From positions 1 through 38,291 of the IMG/VR virus record IMGVR_UViG_3300022752_000179: 38,291 bases of DNA. One strand, 5' to 3'. Within the stretch, counting starts at the first letter, position 1; each line of letters begins with the position of its first letter. This DNA comes from a virus. This document shows, one piece after another, positions 5,883 through 12,926 of this stretch. A program made the translations under genes and the position numbers. Under the pieces are notes generated by a model. It was given only the letters and a program-made list of their open reading frames with translations. It made no database searches and had not been told where the DNA came from.

Positions 5883-6330
5883 ACCTTTTTACCTCTGAAA
5901 GCATTGGCCGTCGAGTCACTATAAGCCCTCTTAAGTGTATGTGCAACTTCCATGAATAGTCAGTATCGTCAAGCTCAAACAACCAAATCAATATCTCAAG
6001 TGATCTTCTTTTGCACCAATACCAGTAATTCTTAAACTTAGTAGCATCTTGTTTGCGCGACATTGTTGCAACATAAAATGTCTCCTGACATAAAAATTCC
6101 CTTTCGCCAGGAACTCCAATTCTTGTAATGCAGTAGTTATTCCACCATCTCTGTTTTAACTTTATATCCGCTTTCAGAACCTGAAAGTAAAATCTCATCT
6201 TGATTGAATCTATGGCTCGCTTTTTCCATTCCACGGAGGCACTCTGCCTTTTGGCTGGTCCCTTGGGAGTGAACCCTTCCGGGGCAAGCTTAATAAGGTG
6301 CTTGAACGGCTTATGAATTGGATTCGGCAT
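5815..6330 (-). CDS. hypothetical basic protein (171 aa)
   Basis: Most upstream minus-strand gene of the left block, starting a few bases from the divergent plus-strand promoter candidate at 6338-6366. Basic and rich in W, Y and K (VEWKKRAIDSIKMRFYFQV, KFKNYWYWCKRRSLEILIW), suggesting nucleic-acid or membrane contact. No ribosome site, and no good minus-strand promoter was found for it. Not recognised. Confidence 0.55.
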   Translation of the reverse strand: MPNPIHKPFKHLIKLAPEGFTPKGPAKRQSASVEWKKRAIDSIKMRFYFQVLKADIKLKQRWWNNYCITRIGVPGEREFLCQETFYVATMSRKQDATKFKNYWYWCKRRSLEILIWLFELDDTDYSWKLHIHLRGLIVTRRPMLSEVKRYEAKTSEEITLQVFGEWKHSIY

Positions 6331-6337
6331 CGAGTCA

Positions 6338-6366
6338 TTGCAATGTCTGAAATCGAATGATACTAT
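6338..6366 (+). promoter_or_regulatory. candidate plus-strand promoter
   Basis: TTGCAA (6338-6343), 17 bases, TACTAT (6361-6366). It lies in the divergent gap between the minus-strand left block and the plus-strand replication block and is correctly oriented for the latter. Both boxes are imperfect. Confidence 0.45.
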
Positions 6367-6401
6367 GGAATCAGCCCTACAAAATCAATGCGGCACCAAC
6401 C

Positions 6402-6602
6402 ATGGAAGAGTTTTTCTACTGCGTAACGCTGCCAGAGACGATTCTCTCTGGCCGAATGAGCTGCGAAAGCGCCGTCAAAGCTTTGTGGCATCTGGAGCTG
6501 GCGCATCCAACTGCAGTTGAATTACACATTCGCAAACAAAAATTAAATGCAAGGAATCAAACCATCTGCAAGCGAGATCGAAACTATCAACAAATTGGTT
6601 GA
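6402..6602 (+). CDS. small hypothetical protein (66 aa)
   Basis: Starts MEEFFYCVTLPETILSG. Chosen over an overlapping frame because its composition looks more protein-like; the ATG at 6357 in the same frame would overlap the promoter. The basic C-terminus overlaps the next gene by 56 bases, more than usual here, so the true extent is uncertain. Unknown function. Confidence 0.4.
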   Translation: MEEFFYCVTLPETILSGRMSCESAVKALWHLELAHPTAVELHIRKQKLNARNQTICKRDRNYQQIG

Positions 6603-6840
6603 AGAAATTTCAGCATCAATGAAGGATGCAATTGCCAATGGCGAAAGCCTTTTACTTAAGCTTGATCAAGCCTTTCTTTGTATCGACTCAAATGGAGTAA
6701 ATACCATCAAAAGTGACTTTGACAAGATTGGATCATTGATTTGGAAGTTAAAAATTGCACAAGTTAAGATGAATGATTTTCAAGAAAGAATTGTCGGGTA
6801 TGCGCCATCCGTGGAGCATGAGGAATGGTGTGAATTTTAA
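6547..6840 (+). CDS. hypothetical helical protein (97 aa)
   Basis: Predicted largely helical (IETINKLVEEISASMKDAI, then IGSLIWKLKIAQVKMNDFQ), acidic at the C-terminus. It lies between the divergent promoter region and a second promoter candidate at 6859. No known family. Confidence 0.55.
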   Translation: MQGIKPSASEIETINKLVEEISASMKDAIANGESLLLKLDQAFLCIDSNGVNTIKSDFDKIGSLIWKLKIAQVKMNDFQERIVGYAPSVEHEEWCEF

Positions 6841-6858
6841 TGCTTTGATGCAAATTGC

Positions 6859-6887
6859 TTGACACTGTGCTGTAAAGATGTTAGAAA
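6859..6887 (+). promoter_or_regulatory. candidate plus-strand sigma-70 promoter
   Basis: TTGACA (6859-6864), 17 bases, TAGAAA (6882-6887). Perfect -35 and acceptable -10, upstream of the genes leading into the replication module. It overlaps the first codons of the next frame if that starts at 6878. Confidence 0.55.
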
Positions 6888-7156
6888 TCTGCTGCACACT
6901 GCACTCCCGCATCGTGACACCCACACGCAACTCGCTAAAGCCAGGTGACATTGTTTTCATTCGCTGGCAAGGAAGTATTCAATTTCAATTGATAGAAATA
7001 GTCGAAGGCGTTGAGTTTCCGCACTGGAAATGCAAAAGTATGCAGATTGGATCTGATGAAGTGTGGATGGTTCCGCAGATTCACATTTTTAAACAAAACA
7101 TCGCCTTTCTGGTTGGCGAGCATAATCGTAAACAGCTTTCCCTAGAAGTGGAGTGA
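6878..7156 (+). CDS. small beta-rich hypothetical protein (up to 92 aa)
   Basis: The body (LKPGDIVFIRWQGSIQFQL, then VWMVPQIHIFKQNIAFLVG) looks like a small beta-barrel (SH3-like) domain. ATG 6878 lies inside the promoter candidate at 6859-6887; if that promoter is used, translation more likely starts at GTG 6914. Function unknown. Confidence 0.5.
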   Translation: MLEICCTLHSRIVTPTRNSLKPGDIVFIRWQGSIQFQLIEIVEGVEFPHWKCKSMQIGSDEVWMVPQIHIFKQNIAFLVGEHNRKQLSLEVE

Positions 7157-7255
7157 CGAAGGCTGAGTATGAGTTTTCCGCCTTGATTGAATTACGTCAT
7201 TTTTTTGCAACCAGCTCAATCAACCATCAAAACACTAACACTGACTTTGAGGAAA

Positions 7256-7627
7256 ATGATTCAAGCACCTGATCCGACACTGTGCAACCTTCTCAATAGA
7301 GCCGTAAGAGCAAGAGAGATACTTGTAAGCACAAAAGAGAAGCACAAAGTTCTTGTCCAGAAAATTAAGGAGAAACGCAATCAGTTAATGATTGAAATGA
7401 CAAATGAAATTGATGGCTCTGAGGCTCAGTCAAAAATAGAAAGAGAAATTGACTCTATTGATCAAAGAGAATTTCAGCTACATCACGACTACAAAAAAGT
7501 TCTCCTTGCTGCCGACACAGAAATCAATGAAATCATCGGCGAGATCACAGAACGATTTGGACCCGGTTGGAATAGCGATAAATCTCCAAGAAATGCACAA
7601 GATGATGAACGAGGCGCAACTGAATAG
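7256..7627 (+). CDS. coiled-coil protein upstream of the replication initiator (123 aa)
   Basis: ATG 7256 (MIQAPDPTLCNLL) directly follows GAGGAAA, a good ribosome site. Residues about 20-100 have heptad-like spacing of L, I and V with many K and E (VLVQKIKEKRNQLMIEMTNE, IEREIDSIDQREFQLHHDYK), typical of a coiled coil. It overlaps the next gene. Perhaps a structural or DNA-replication accessory protein; no family is recognised. Confidence 0.6.
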   Translation: MIQAPDPTLCNLLNRAVRAREILVSTKEKHKVLVQKIKEKRNQLMIEMTNEIDGSEAQSKIEREIDSIDQREFQLHHDYKKVLLAADTEINEIIGEITERFGPGWNSDKSPRNAQDDERGATE

Positions 7628-7808
7628 ATCGAAGGATATCGAGTACAGCATTATCAAGCTTGCAACATTTAAGCTAAACATGATTGCAAGGCGGGATGCG
7701 GCTGGTTACAAAAGAATCTGCAAGCAGCAGATACAGGCTGCCATGGTAGGGCTTCAGATCATTACAGAACTGCAAAACCAATCACAGGAAACCATCAATG
7801 AGCAGTGA
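7593..7808 (+). CDS. small helical protein (71 aa)
   Basis: Starts at ATG 7593 (MHKMMNEAQL) or one of the ATGs at 7602 and 7605; overlaps the preceding gene by about 35 bases and the initiator gene by 11. Helical and basic (LATFKLNMIARRDAAGYKRI). The tight overlap suggests co-expression with the replication initiator. Not recognised. Confidence 0.5.
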   Translation: MHKMMNEAQLNRSKDIEYSIIKLATFKLNMIARRDAAGYKRICKQQIQAAMVGLQIITELQNQSQETINEQ

Positions 7809-8643
7809 ATTTCACAGCAGTTATCCATTCATTGGATTTCCAACGTGGATACTTAAAAAGCAAATAGACCAGCCAGACTGGCTATCAAGAAATGAAATGC
7901 TTGTCATTCTTGTGCTTCAGGCATTTGCTGATGGCATGAGAGCTGAGAGCAAAATTCAGACCAACCTTGAGATTCTTTCAAGGATGACCTCACTTAGTAA
8001 GCGTACAATTATTGAAACAACTCAGTTATTGCAGGACAAGGAGTTGCTTGAAAAGCAGTCAAAATACGTTGATGGAAAAAGAACCAATAACATCTATACG
8101 TTGAAAATATGGAACCTTGAGCCACCATCCAATCGGCGTGAGGATGGTGATACGGACGTACTAAGTGCGGATTCTGCACCTAGGGGCAGGGATGACCTAA
8201 GTGCAGATTCTGCACTAAGTCCTTATATGTCTAATAACTCTATAAACCCCCCTATATCCCCCCAACGGCCTTCGGCCTCCAGGGGGAAAGGACGCACAGT
8301 GGCAACCCCAGAGGCAATCCCTGGTGAACTGCAAAGTATTCATGAGCTGGTCTGCCTATTCTTTACCCACCACAAAGGAGGTGCAAAAACAAAGCGAGCA
8401 TTTGATGGCTTAATTCAGGAGCTACTGAAAATCAAGCAAGACAAACATGGCGGACTGGATGCTGTAAAAACGCAACTCAACGAAGCTATTGCAAAGTCAA
8501 GGATGGGTGAAAGAAAGTGGACTTCAATTACATATCAGAACTGGCAGAGATTTGGAATGAATCCTCAGCGAAATAATAATTCACGGAATGCACCTGGACA
8601 GCTACCATCAATATCTGCTACATTCGCCGATGATCTTGTTTAA
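7798..8643 (+). CDS. winged-helix replication initiator (lambda O-like)
   Basis: 281 residues. Residues about 30-105 (MLVILVLQAFADGMRAESKI, LEILSRMTSLSKRTIIETTQ, GKRTNNIYTL) form the helix-turn-helix-36 winged-helix domain of phage replisome organisers. A low-complexity linker (110-165: Ser, Asp, Pro, Arg rich, containing LSADSA twice) joins a C-terminal helical domain (IHELVCLFFTHHKGGAKTKR, WTSITYQNWQRFG) that probably contacts the helicase. The DnaB-like gene follows 18 bases later, as O is followed by P in lambda. The linker-coding DNA holds palindromic repeats (8161-8286) that may be the origin to which this protein binds. Confidence 0.75.
   Translation: MSSEFHSSYPFIGFPTWILKKQIDQPDWLSRNEMLVILVLQAFADGMRAESKIQTNLEILSRMTSLSKRTIIETTQLLQDKELLEKQSKYVDGKRTNNIYTLKIWNLEPPSNRREDGDTDVLSADSAPRGRDDLSADSALSPYMSNNSINPPISPQRPSASRGKGRTVATPEAIPGELQSIHELVCLFFTHHKGGAKTKRAFDGLIQELLKIKQDKHGGLDAVKTQLNEAIAKSRMGERKWTSITYQNWQRFGMNPQRNNNSRNAPGQLPSISATFADDLV
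8161..8286. other. candidate replication origin inside the initiator gene
   Basis: Two direct copies of CTAAGTGCRGATTCTGCAC (8161-8179 and 8197-8215), 36 bases apart. Each is itself an inverted repeat (GTGCAG-ATT-CTGCAC; the first copy has one mismatch). They are followed by an AT-rich stretch (8216-8257) and a nested hairpin (C-run 8258-8263 with G-run 8282-8286, enclosing GGCC-TTC-GGCC). Iterons then an AT-rich region within the linker-coding part of the initiator gene is the arrangement of the lambda origin. The repeats also encode LSADSA twice, so protein-level repetition is an alternative explanation. Confidence 0.55.
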
Positions 8644-8660
8644 CACAAACACTCACAACA

Positions 8661-10106
8661 ATGACACTTCTCGACATTGCCTCATTTGAATTAGCGGAAG
8701 ATTCAATCTCCATTGAAAAGCATTTTCTTGCTGCCGCCTATAATTACTTTTCTTTCACGACTGGCAATAATGACTGGATCTGTGAATTTATGGAACTCGT
8801 TAGATCAGAGGAAATGTTTTCTGATCTTTTCAATAGATGCGCCTATAAATGCTTGCAAGATGAATTTGCAAATTTCAGTCAAGCGCCAATTAACGATATT
8901 ACATTTGCATCACGCCTAAAGCAAGTTATTGGCTGTGAGCTTTCAACTGCAGAAGAATATGTACAAGATATTGCGAGCTATCCAGTTGAAAATGAAATTG
9001 ATGTTTGGAGGTTTACTGTTATTCCAATCTGGAGAACACAGGCATCAAGAAAGCTTGTAACTAAACACCTGAACAAATCACTGAGCTTAGTTGATGCAAC
9101 GTGCAGCTCAAAGGATGTAAAAGCTGCTCTTACTAACATCTTGTATGCCGCCGAATTGCTTGAAGGTGAGAAATTTATCGGGTCAGAGCAGCATCCACTT
9201 CTCATGTCAAGAGAAATTCTTACTGGCCCTAAGTTGCTTAAGCGTGTACTCAAAACAAGATTATCTGGATTGAACCATTGCCTTGGTGGTGGCATTCGTC
9301 ATCCAGAGTCAGCAGACAAAGGAAGGCTGATTGTTGTTGCAGGTCGTCCAGGAAGCGGAAAAAGTACATGGGCGATGAATCTTGCTCTTGATGTAGCAGC
9401 CAAGGACACAAAAGTATTGTATTACACGCTTGAAATGTCAGAAAAGGAAGTAAGCGATAGGATGATTTCTTGCCTTGATTATTTAGATTGCGTTTCTGGC
9501 AACAGTTCAGTTCCAAGCGAAAGAAGAACCCCGCTTTCTTATGGGCATATCATTCGCCAAGAAATCAGCAAAGATGATGCAAACAGGATCAACGGCATGG
9601 ATCTTGAATCTATTGCAAATAATATGATTTTTGCCAATACATACGAAGTAACACCCGATCAGGTTGTATCGAGGATTAAGACTGAGAAGCGGAGAAATAA
9701 AAGCCTTGGCCTTGTAGTTGTAGATTACCTTACATTGCTTGATCTTGATTCTGAAAAGGTTTCAAGCGAAAACAGAGCGCTTGCTGTTGGCAAAGCAACC
9801 AGGAGGCTTAAGACTGTTGCACTGCAAACTGGTGTAGATATTCTTGCAGTTTGCCAGCTTAATCGCGGTGTTGAAATGCGAGAGAACAAAAGACCGCAAT
9901 TGGCCGATCTTCGTGAATCTGGAAGAATTGAAGAAGACGCTGACGTTGTAATTATGAATTTTTGGCCTTACTATTACGACAAGGGCTGTGATCAAATGAG
10001 CTACGAGTATGCAGTTGTAAAAAATCGCCAAGGTCCAACTGGTGTATGCAATGCAATTTTTGCAGCACCGCATTATGCAATGCTTGATTCACTTAGCACG
10101 CTTTGA
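8661..10106 (+). CDS. dnaB: replicative DNA helicase, DnaB family
   Basis: 481 residues, the usual DnaB length. The N-terminal 120 residues resemble the helical DnaB N domain (EKHFLAAAYNYFSF, LKQVIGCELSTAEEYVQDI). The C-terminal RecA-type motor has Walker A GRPGSGKS (228-235), LYYTLEMSEKEVSDRM after it, Walker B LGLVVVDYLTLL (about 350) and the DnaB signatures CQLNRGVE and LADLRESGRIEEDADVVIM. It unwinds DNA at the fork, presumably loaded by the initiator encoded just upstream. The next gene begins two bases after its stop. Start at ATG 8661 (MTLLDIASFELAED); no Shine-Dalgarno, as for many genes here. Confidence 0.93.
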   Translation: MTLLDIASFELAEDSISIEKHFLAAAYNYFSFTTGNNDWICEFMELVRSEEMFSDLFNRCAYKCLQDEFANFSQAPINDITFASRLKQVIGCELSTAEEYVQDIASYPVENEIDVWRFTVIPIWRTQASRKLVTKHLNKSLSLVDATCSSKDVKAALTNILYAAELLEGEKFIGSEQHPLLMSREILTGPKLLKRVLKTRLSGLNHCLGGGIRHPESADKGRLIVVAGRPGSGKSTWAMNLALDVAAKDTKVLYYTLEMSEKEVSDRMISCLDYLDCVSGNSSVPSERRTPLSYGHIIRQEISKDDANRINGMDLESIANNMIFANTYEVTPDQVVSRIKTEKRRNKSLGLVVVDYLTLLDLDSEKVSSENRALAVGKATRRLKTVALQTGVDILAVCQLNRGVEMRENKRPQLADLRESGRIEEDADVVIMNFWPYYYDKGCDQMSYEYAVVKNRQGPTGVCNAIFAAPHYAMLDSLSTL

Positions 10107-10108
10107 TC

Positions 10109-10810
10109 ATGAAACATTCATCACGCCGCAATCCATGTCCAATTTGTGGAAGAGATAAGGATGATAAATGTAGATGGAATGATGAATTCATCCTTTGCTA
10201 CGCCGGTAATTCATTTGCACCGCCTGGCTACTTGAAAATTGGCGATAGGGTAAAAGTTAATGAGCAAAGTTTTGCGCTGTGCTCTGAATCATCCGGCTTT
10301 GCTGGTGCTTCTTACTGTTTTGCACTTGTCGATGATTTTAATTATAGATTTCTTCCTTATGAGGATAAAATTTTACATAGACGGCAATCGGTTAAAATTA
10401 CTAGAACATTTCTTAGGAAATATTCGCTTGCATACGAGATTATTAAAAATCTTGCAGATGAATCCGCGCTTTATGACATGACTTCTGATGAATTTTACAC
10501 AAATAAATTACACGTTAAGTGCGTAATTCCAGTGCTGAGTGAATTGGTTGAATACGCAAGCGCAAATAAACGATATATTGTTGATTACATTCAGCAGATC
10601 AAGCAAGTTATCGAAGCAACAAAAAATGTAAGAGAAAAGCTGGATTGTATTTACGGGTTTGAGCGTGACTTCTTGGCCTCGCCCAACCCGGAGCAGAGCG
10701 ACATGAGAGGCGCCCAGGGTCGTCCAGGAGAAGCCTCCGCCCCTTCGCTGGTGCCATTCCACGCCAAGCCACTTTCTGGCGGTTCTGCGGCGCTTCTGAG
10801 AGGCGCGTAA
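10109..10810 (+). CDS. zinc-ribbon protein following the helicase, possible primase remnant
   Basis: 233 residues from ATG 10109. The N-terminus NPCPICGRDKDDKC with a further Cys30 gives C10, C13, C21 and C30, resembling the zinc-binding domain of phage and plasmid primases; its position after dnaB fits. No TOPRIM or archaeo-eukaryotic primase catalytic motif follows, so a full primase is not supported. The middle part is helical. The last 45 codons (10674-10810) are abruptly GC-rich and encode a Pro/Ala/Gly/Ser tail unlike the rest, suggesting inserted DNA that extended the frame. Confidence 0.65.
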   Translation: MKHSSRRNPCPICGRDKDDKCRWNDEFILCYAGNSFAPPGYLKIGDRVKVNEQSFALCSESSGFAGASYCFALVDDFNYRFLPYEDKILHRRQSVKITRTFLRKYSLAYEIIKNLADESALYDMTSDEFYTNKLHVKCVIPVLSELVEYASANKRYIVDYIQQIKQVIEATKNVREKLDCIYGFERDFLASPNPEQSDMRGAQGRPGEASAPSLVPFHAKPLSGGSAALLRGA

Positions 10811-10821
10811 AAAATTGATAT

Positions 10822-10850
10822 TTGACAATAGCTGGCTTAACTGTTAGCTT
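10822..10850 (+). promoter_or_regulatory. candidate plus-strand sigma-70 promoter
   Basis: TTGACA (10822-10827), 17 bases, TAGCTT (10845-10850), in the 75-base gap before the PcfJ-like gene. Good -35, weak -10. Expected start about 10857, leaving a leader of about 30 bases. Confidence 0.5.
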
Positions 10851-10885
10851 TTTTCTGTTTCAAATCAACAAACCACAGGCAGGGC

Positions 10886-12364
10886 ATGACCTTCGACAAA
10901 GTAAAGGGGCAAAAGCCCTATATCAGTTTTCGCAAAATTGGAACATTTCGCCAGGGATTAAGGAAAACTAAAGATGGTGGAAGGACTTCAAGAAATAGCT
11001 ATACGCTTAACGCATTTGAGCACCAAGACGGAATTTCTTTTAGCTGTAGATCCAGAAATGCAGCAGCAAACGGAGAATCAAATTTTGAAGATCATTTTCT
11101 GTATAAGTTAAAAATGCGCACCAATAAGGCTGGGGAGAAGCGGTTTATTTTTTACAAAATAAGAAGGGGTGACGGCTTGGGTAGCGTAAAAACAAGCAAT
11201 CCAAATAAGATGCGTACAGACCTTGCAAAAATTTACAGTAACACAAACAGCAAGTACAAGAATCCACTAATAAAAAATGAGTTAGAGATATTTACACTTG
11301 GAATACCAAAGGCCCAGAGGGCTAGGCTGCTTTCTTTTGTAAGAAAGTTTTTAACTAAAAATGGAATAAAATATAGAAATCTCAGTAGTGATCCATTTTC
11401 GCTGATGTGCCAACTTTGTTATCCAGCAACAGTTAGGTTCGATGAAAAAACTATTCAATCTGTGAGTTTTGGATCATTTTTCTTAAGTGATCCGGTGAGG
11501 GCAGCAATGAAAACAAATGGAAAGAAAACAAAAAAACTTGTATTTGGTGCAATCAAGGCTTGCCCTTCATCAGCTCAAAGCATACTTAGAATTGCAAAAT
11601 ACATTAGATTGAGAGACTCCTTGGATCATGCTCAAAAATTTCTTGAGATGTTTGTTGATTCGCAGGAAAATGCAGTTGACGTAAATGGAATAATTATTGA
11701 TTGGAGATTTTTGATGTCTGATATAAGTGCATATAAATACTCTTATCACCGATTGACCGCAAAACAGCTCAAAGTTCTCGACAAACTAAGCATTGAGCAA
11801 ATAAAAGAGTCTTTTTCTGATTATCATATTACTAACGATACGTTTCACATGATAGAGCAGTTGGGCGCAAACAATGGATTTAATATTCAAGAAATGCAAT
11901 ATACATCAATCCGAGAATTGCATGATGCACTTGTAAATGTTAGGCGTCCAGCAAGAGGAAGAAATGCTTTTGTTGATTACGAGTTCAACAAAGAAGAGGT
12001 AAATATGCAACTCTGCGAGGCGCTTGAGAAAAGATTTCAGCACGAAGAATATTCGCTAACTTACGCAAAAAATACAGCAGAACTAAGAAAGCAGGCAGAA
12101 GTAATGCACAATTGCTCGTTCTATTATCACGACAAGATAAAAGCCGGAAATTATGCAATATTCTGTCTTTCTAGATTCAATAGACCAGAATACATGTTTG
12201 GCGTTTGGCTTCGTCCGTTGCCGTGGACGGTATTTTTGGATCAAGCTGTTGGAAAGTGCAACAGAGAAATAGACAAAGAAATGTTAAAGAGTTTTAGTGA
12301 TAAAATCATAAATGCCATTGAAGATTATGGCTATGATGTTGGTTATTCGTCCTGGAAAGTCTGA
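10886..12364 (+). CDS. PcfJ-like protein
   Basis: 492 residues. The C-terminal region (about 385-475: LRKQAEVMHNCSFYYHDKI, GNYAIFCLSRFNRPEYMFGV, DQAVGKCNREID) matches the PcfJ domain pattern: a Cys-containing helix, a strand with 'x-x-Leu-Arg/Ser', then Gln/Asn-rich turns. The N-terminal 350 residues are basic and unrecognised. PcfJ was named from an enterococcal conjugative plasmid and occurs in phages, usually near replication genes; its biochemical role is not known to me. ATG 10886 follows a CA-rich leader without Shine-Dalgarno. It overlaps the next gene (TGATG). Confidence 0.7.
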   Translation: MTFDKVKGQKPYISFRKIGTFRQGLRKTKDGGRTSRNSYTLNAFEHQDGISFSCRSRNAAANGESNFEDHFLYKLKMRTNKAGEKRFIFYKIRRGDGLGSVKTSNPNKMRTDLAKIYSNTNSKYKNPLIKNELEIFTLGIPKAQRARLLSFVRKFLTKNGIKYRNLSSDPFSLMCQLCYPATVRFDEKTIQSVSFGSFFLSDPVRAAMKTNGKKTKKLVFGAIKACPSSAQSILRIAKYIRLRDSLDHAQKFLEMFVDSQENAVDVNGIIIDWRFLMSDISAYKYSYHRLTAKQLKVLDKLSIEQIKESFSDYHITNDTFHMIEQLGANNGFNIQEMQYTSIRELHDALVNVRRPARGRNAFVDYEFNKEEVNMQLCEALEKRFQHEEYSLTYAKNTAELRKQAEVMHNCSFYYHDKIKAGNYAIFCLSRFNRPEYMFGVWLRPLPWTVFLDQAVGKCNREIDKEMLKSFSDKIINAIEDYGYDVGYSSWKV

Positions 12365-12567
12365 TGTACGACACTTCAAAAATGTCTGCACCGCTGCCAA
12401 ACTGGACTGCAATTTTTACGTTGCGACCAGAACTTGATCCGCCTGGATACGCGGAAACTGTTATTCACATCTTAGACAATCCGCGAGTCAATCCAAAGGA
12501 AGAGGAAAAGGAAAAAAAGAAAAAGAAAAAGAAAAAAACAAAACTAGGACGAAACGAAAACTTCTAA
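12364..12567 (+). CDS. small protein with a poly-lysine tail (67 aa)
   Basis: The stop of the PcfJ-like gene overlaps its ATG (TGATG). The conserved-looking core (PNWTAIFTLRPELDPPGYAE) is followed by a long Lys/Glu tract encoded by a purine run near 12500-12540. The tract could bind nucleic acid or vary in length by slippage. It converges with a minus-strand gene, overlapping its 3' end by four bases. Confidence 0.6.
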   Translation: MYDTSKMSAPLPNWTAIFTLRPELDPPGYAETVIHILDNPRVNPKEEEKEKKKKKKKKTKLGRNENF

Positions 12568-12857
12568 AAATCATCCCAATAGCAGTCCTTTTTGCTTTCA
12601 AGTTCGTCAAGTGTTACCTTTTCAAAATCAATTGGCGCTACTGGGATTCTTCTATTCATGCTTTTGTTACCTGAATTTTCACTTGTAGCAAGCCCGTTAA
12701 TTTCGCAATATTTTTCGTACCATTCCTGGATCATTCTTCTATCGACAAAGCCTTGCATAAAATTAGCTATCGCCTGGACGCTTTCACCCTTTTCAAACAA
12801 AAGATTGATAGTTACACGAAGGATTCTGTTGAGAGAGGTTGAGGCGCGTGTCGGCAT
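12564..12857 (-). CDS. hypothetical protein on the opposite strand to the early genes (97 aa)
   Basis: The only minus-strand gene seen between 6402 and 22624. Protein-like sequence: basic N-terminus (MPTRASTSLNRILRVTINLL), helix-rich middle (ESVQAIANFMQGFVDRRMIQ), acidic end (LDELESKKDCYWDDF). The N-terminal half could be a small DNA-binding helical domain, but no clear HTH can be assigned. It is divergent from the ERF gene; 14 bases separate its ATG from the ERF promoter's -35, so it could regulate that promoter. Confidence 0.55.
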   Translation of the reverse strand: MPTRASTSLNRILRVTINLLFEKGESVQAIANFMQGFVDRRMIQEWYEKYCEINGLATSENSGNKSMNRRIPVAPIDFEKVTLDELESKKDCYWDDF

Positions 12858-12871
12858 TACAGCTAAATGGG

Positions 12872-12901
12872 TTGACAGCTCATGCTAGACCATGCTACCT
12901 T
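12872..12901 (+). promoter_or_regulatory. promoter for the ERF gene with repeated CATGCTA operator-like sites
   Basis: TTGACA (12872-12877), 18 bases, TACCTT (12896-12901). The direct repeat CATGCTA (12881-12887 and 12891-12897), ten bases apart, lies within the spacer and -10 box, a spacing of one helical turn that suits a DNA-binding dimer. The promoter faces the ERF gene; a divergent small gene starts at 12857. Confidence 0.5.
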
Positions 12902-12926
12902 GAAAAGTGTCAACACCAATCACAGC

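Noticed and set aside
9320-10810. Complete primase-helicase pair
   Set aside because: The zinc ribbon after dnaB is primase-like, but no TOPRIM or other primase catalytic motif follows it.
12592-12888. 98-codon plus-strand frame opposite the 12564-12857 gene
   Set aside because: The hydrophobic Ser/Leu-rich composition looks like the reverse complement of a charged helical protein; the minus-strand frame has the better composition. Some doubt remains.
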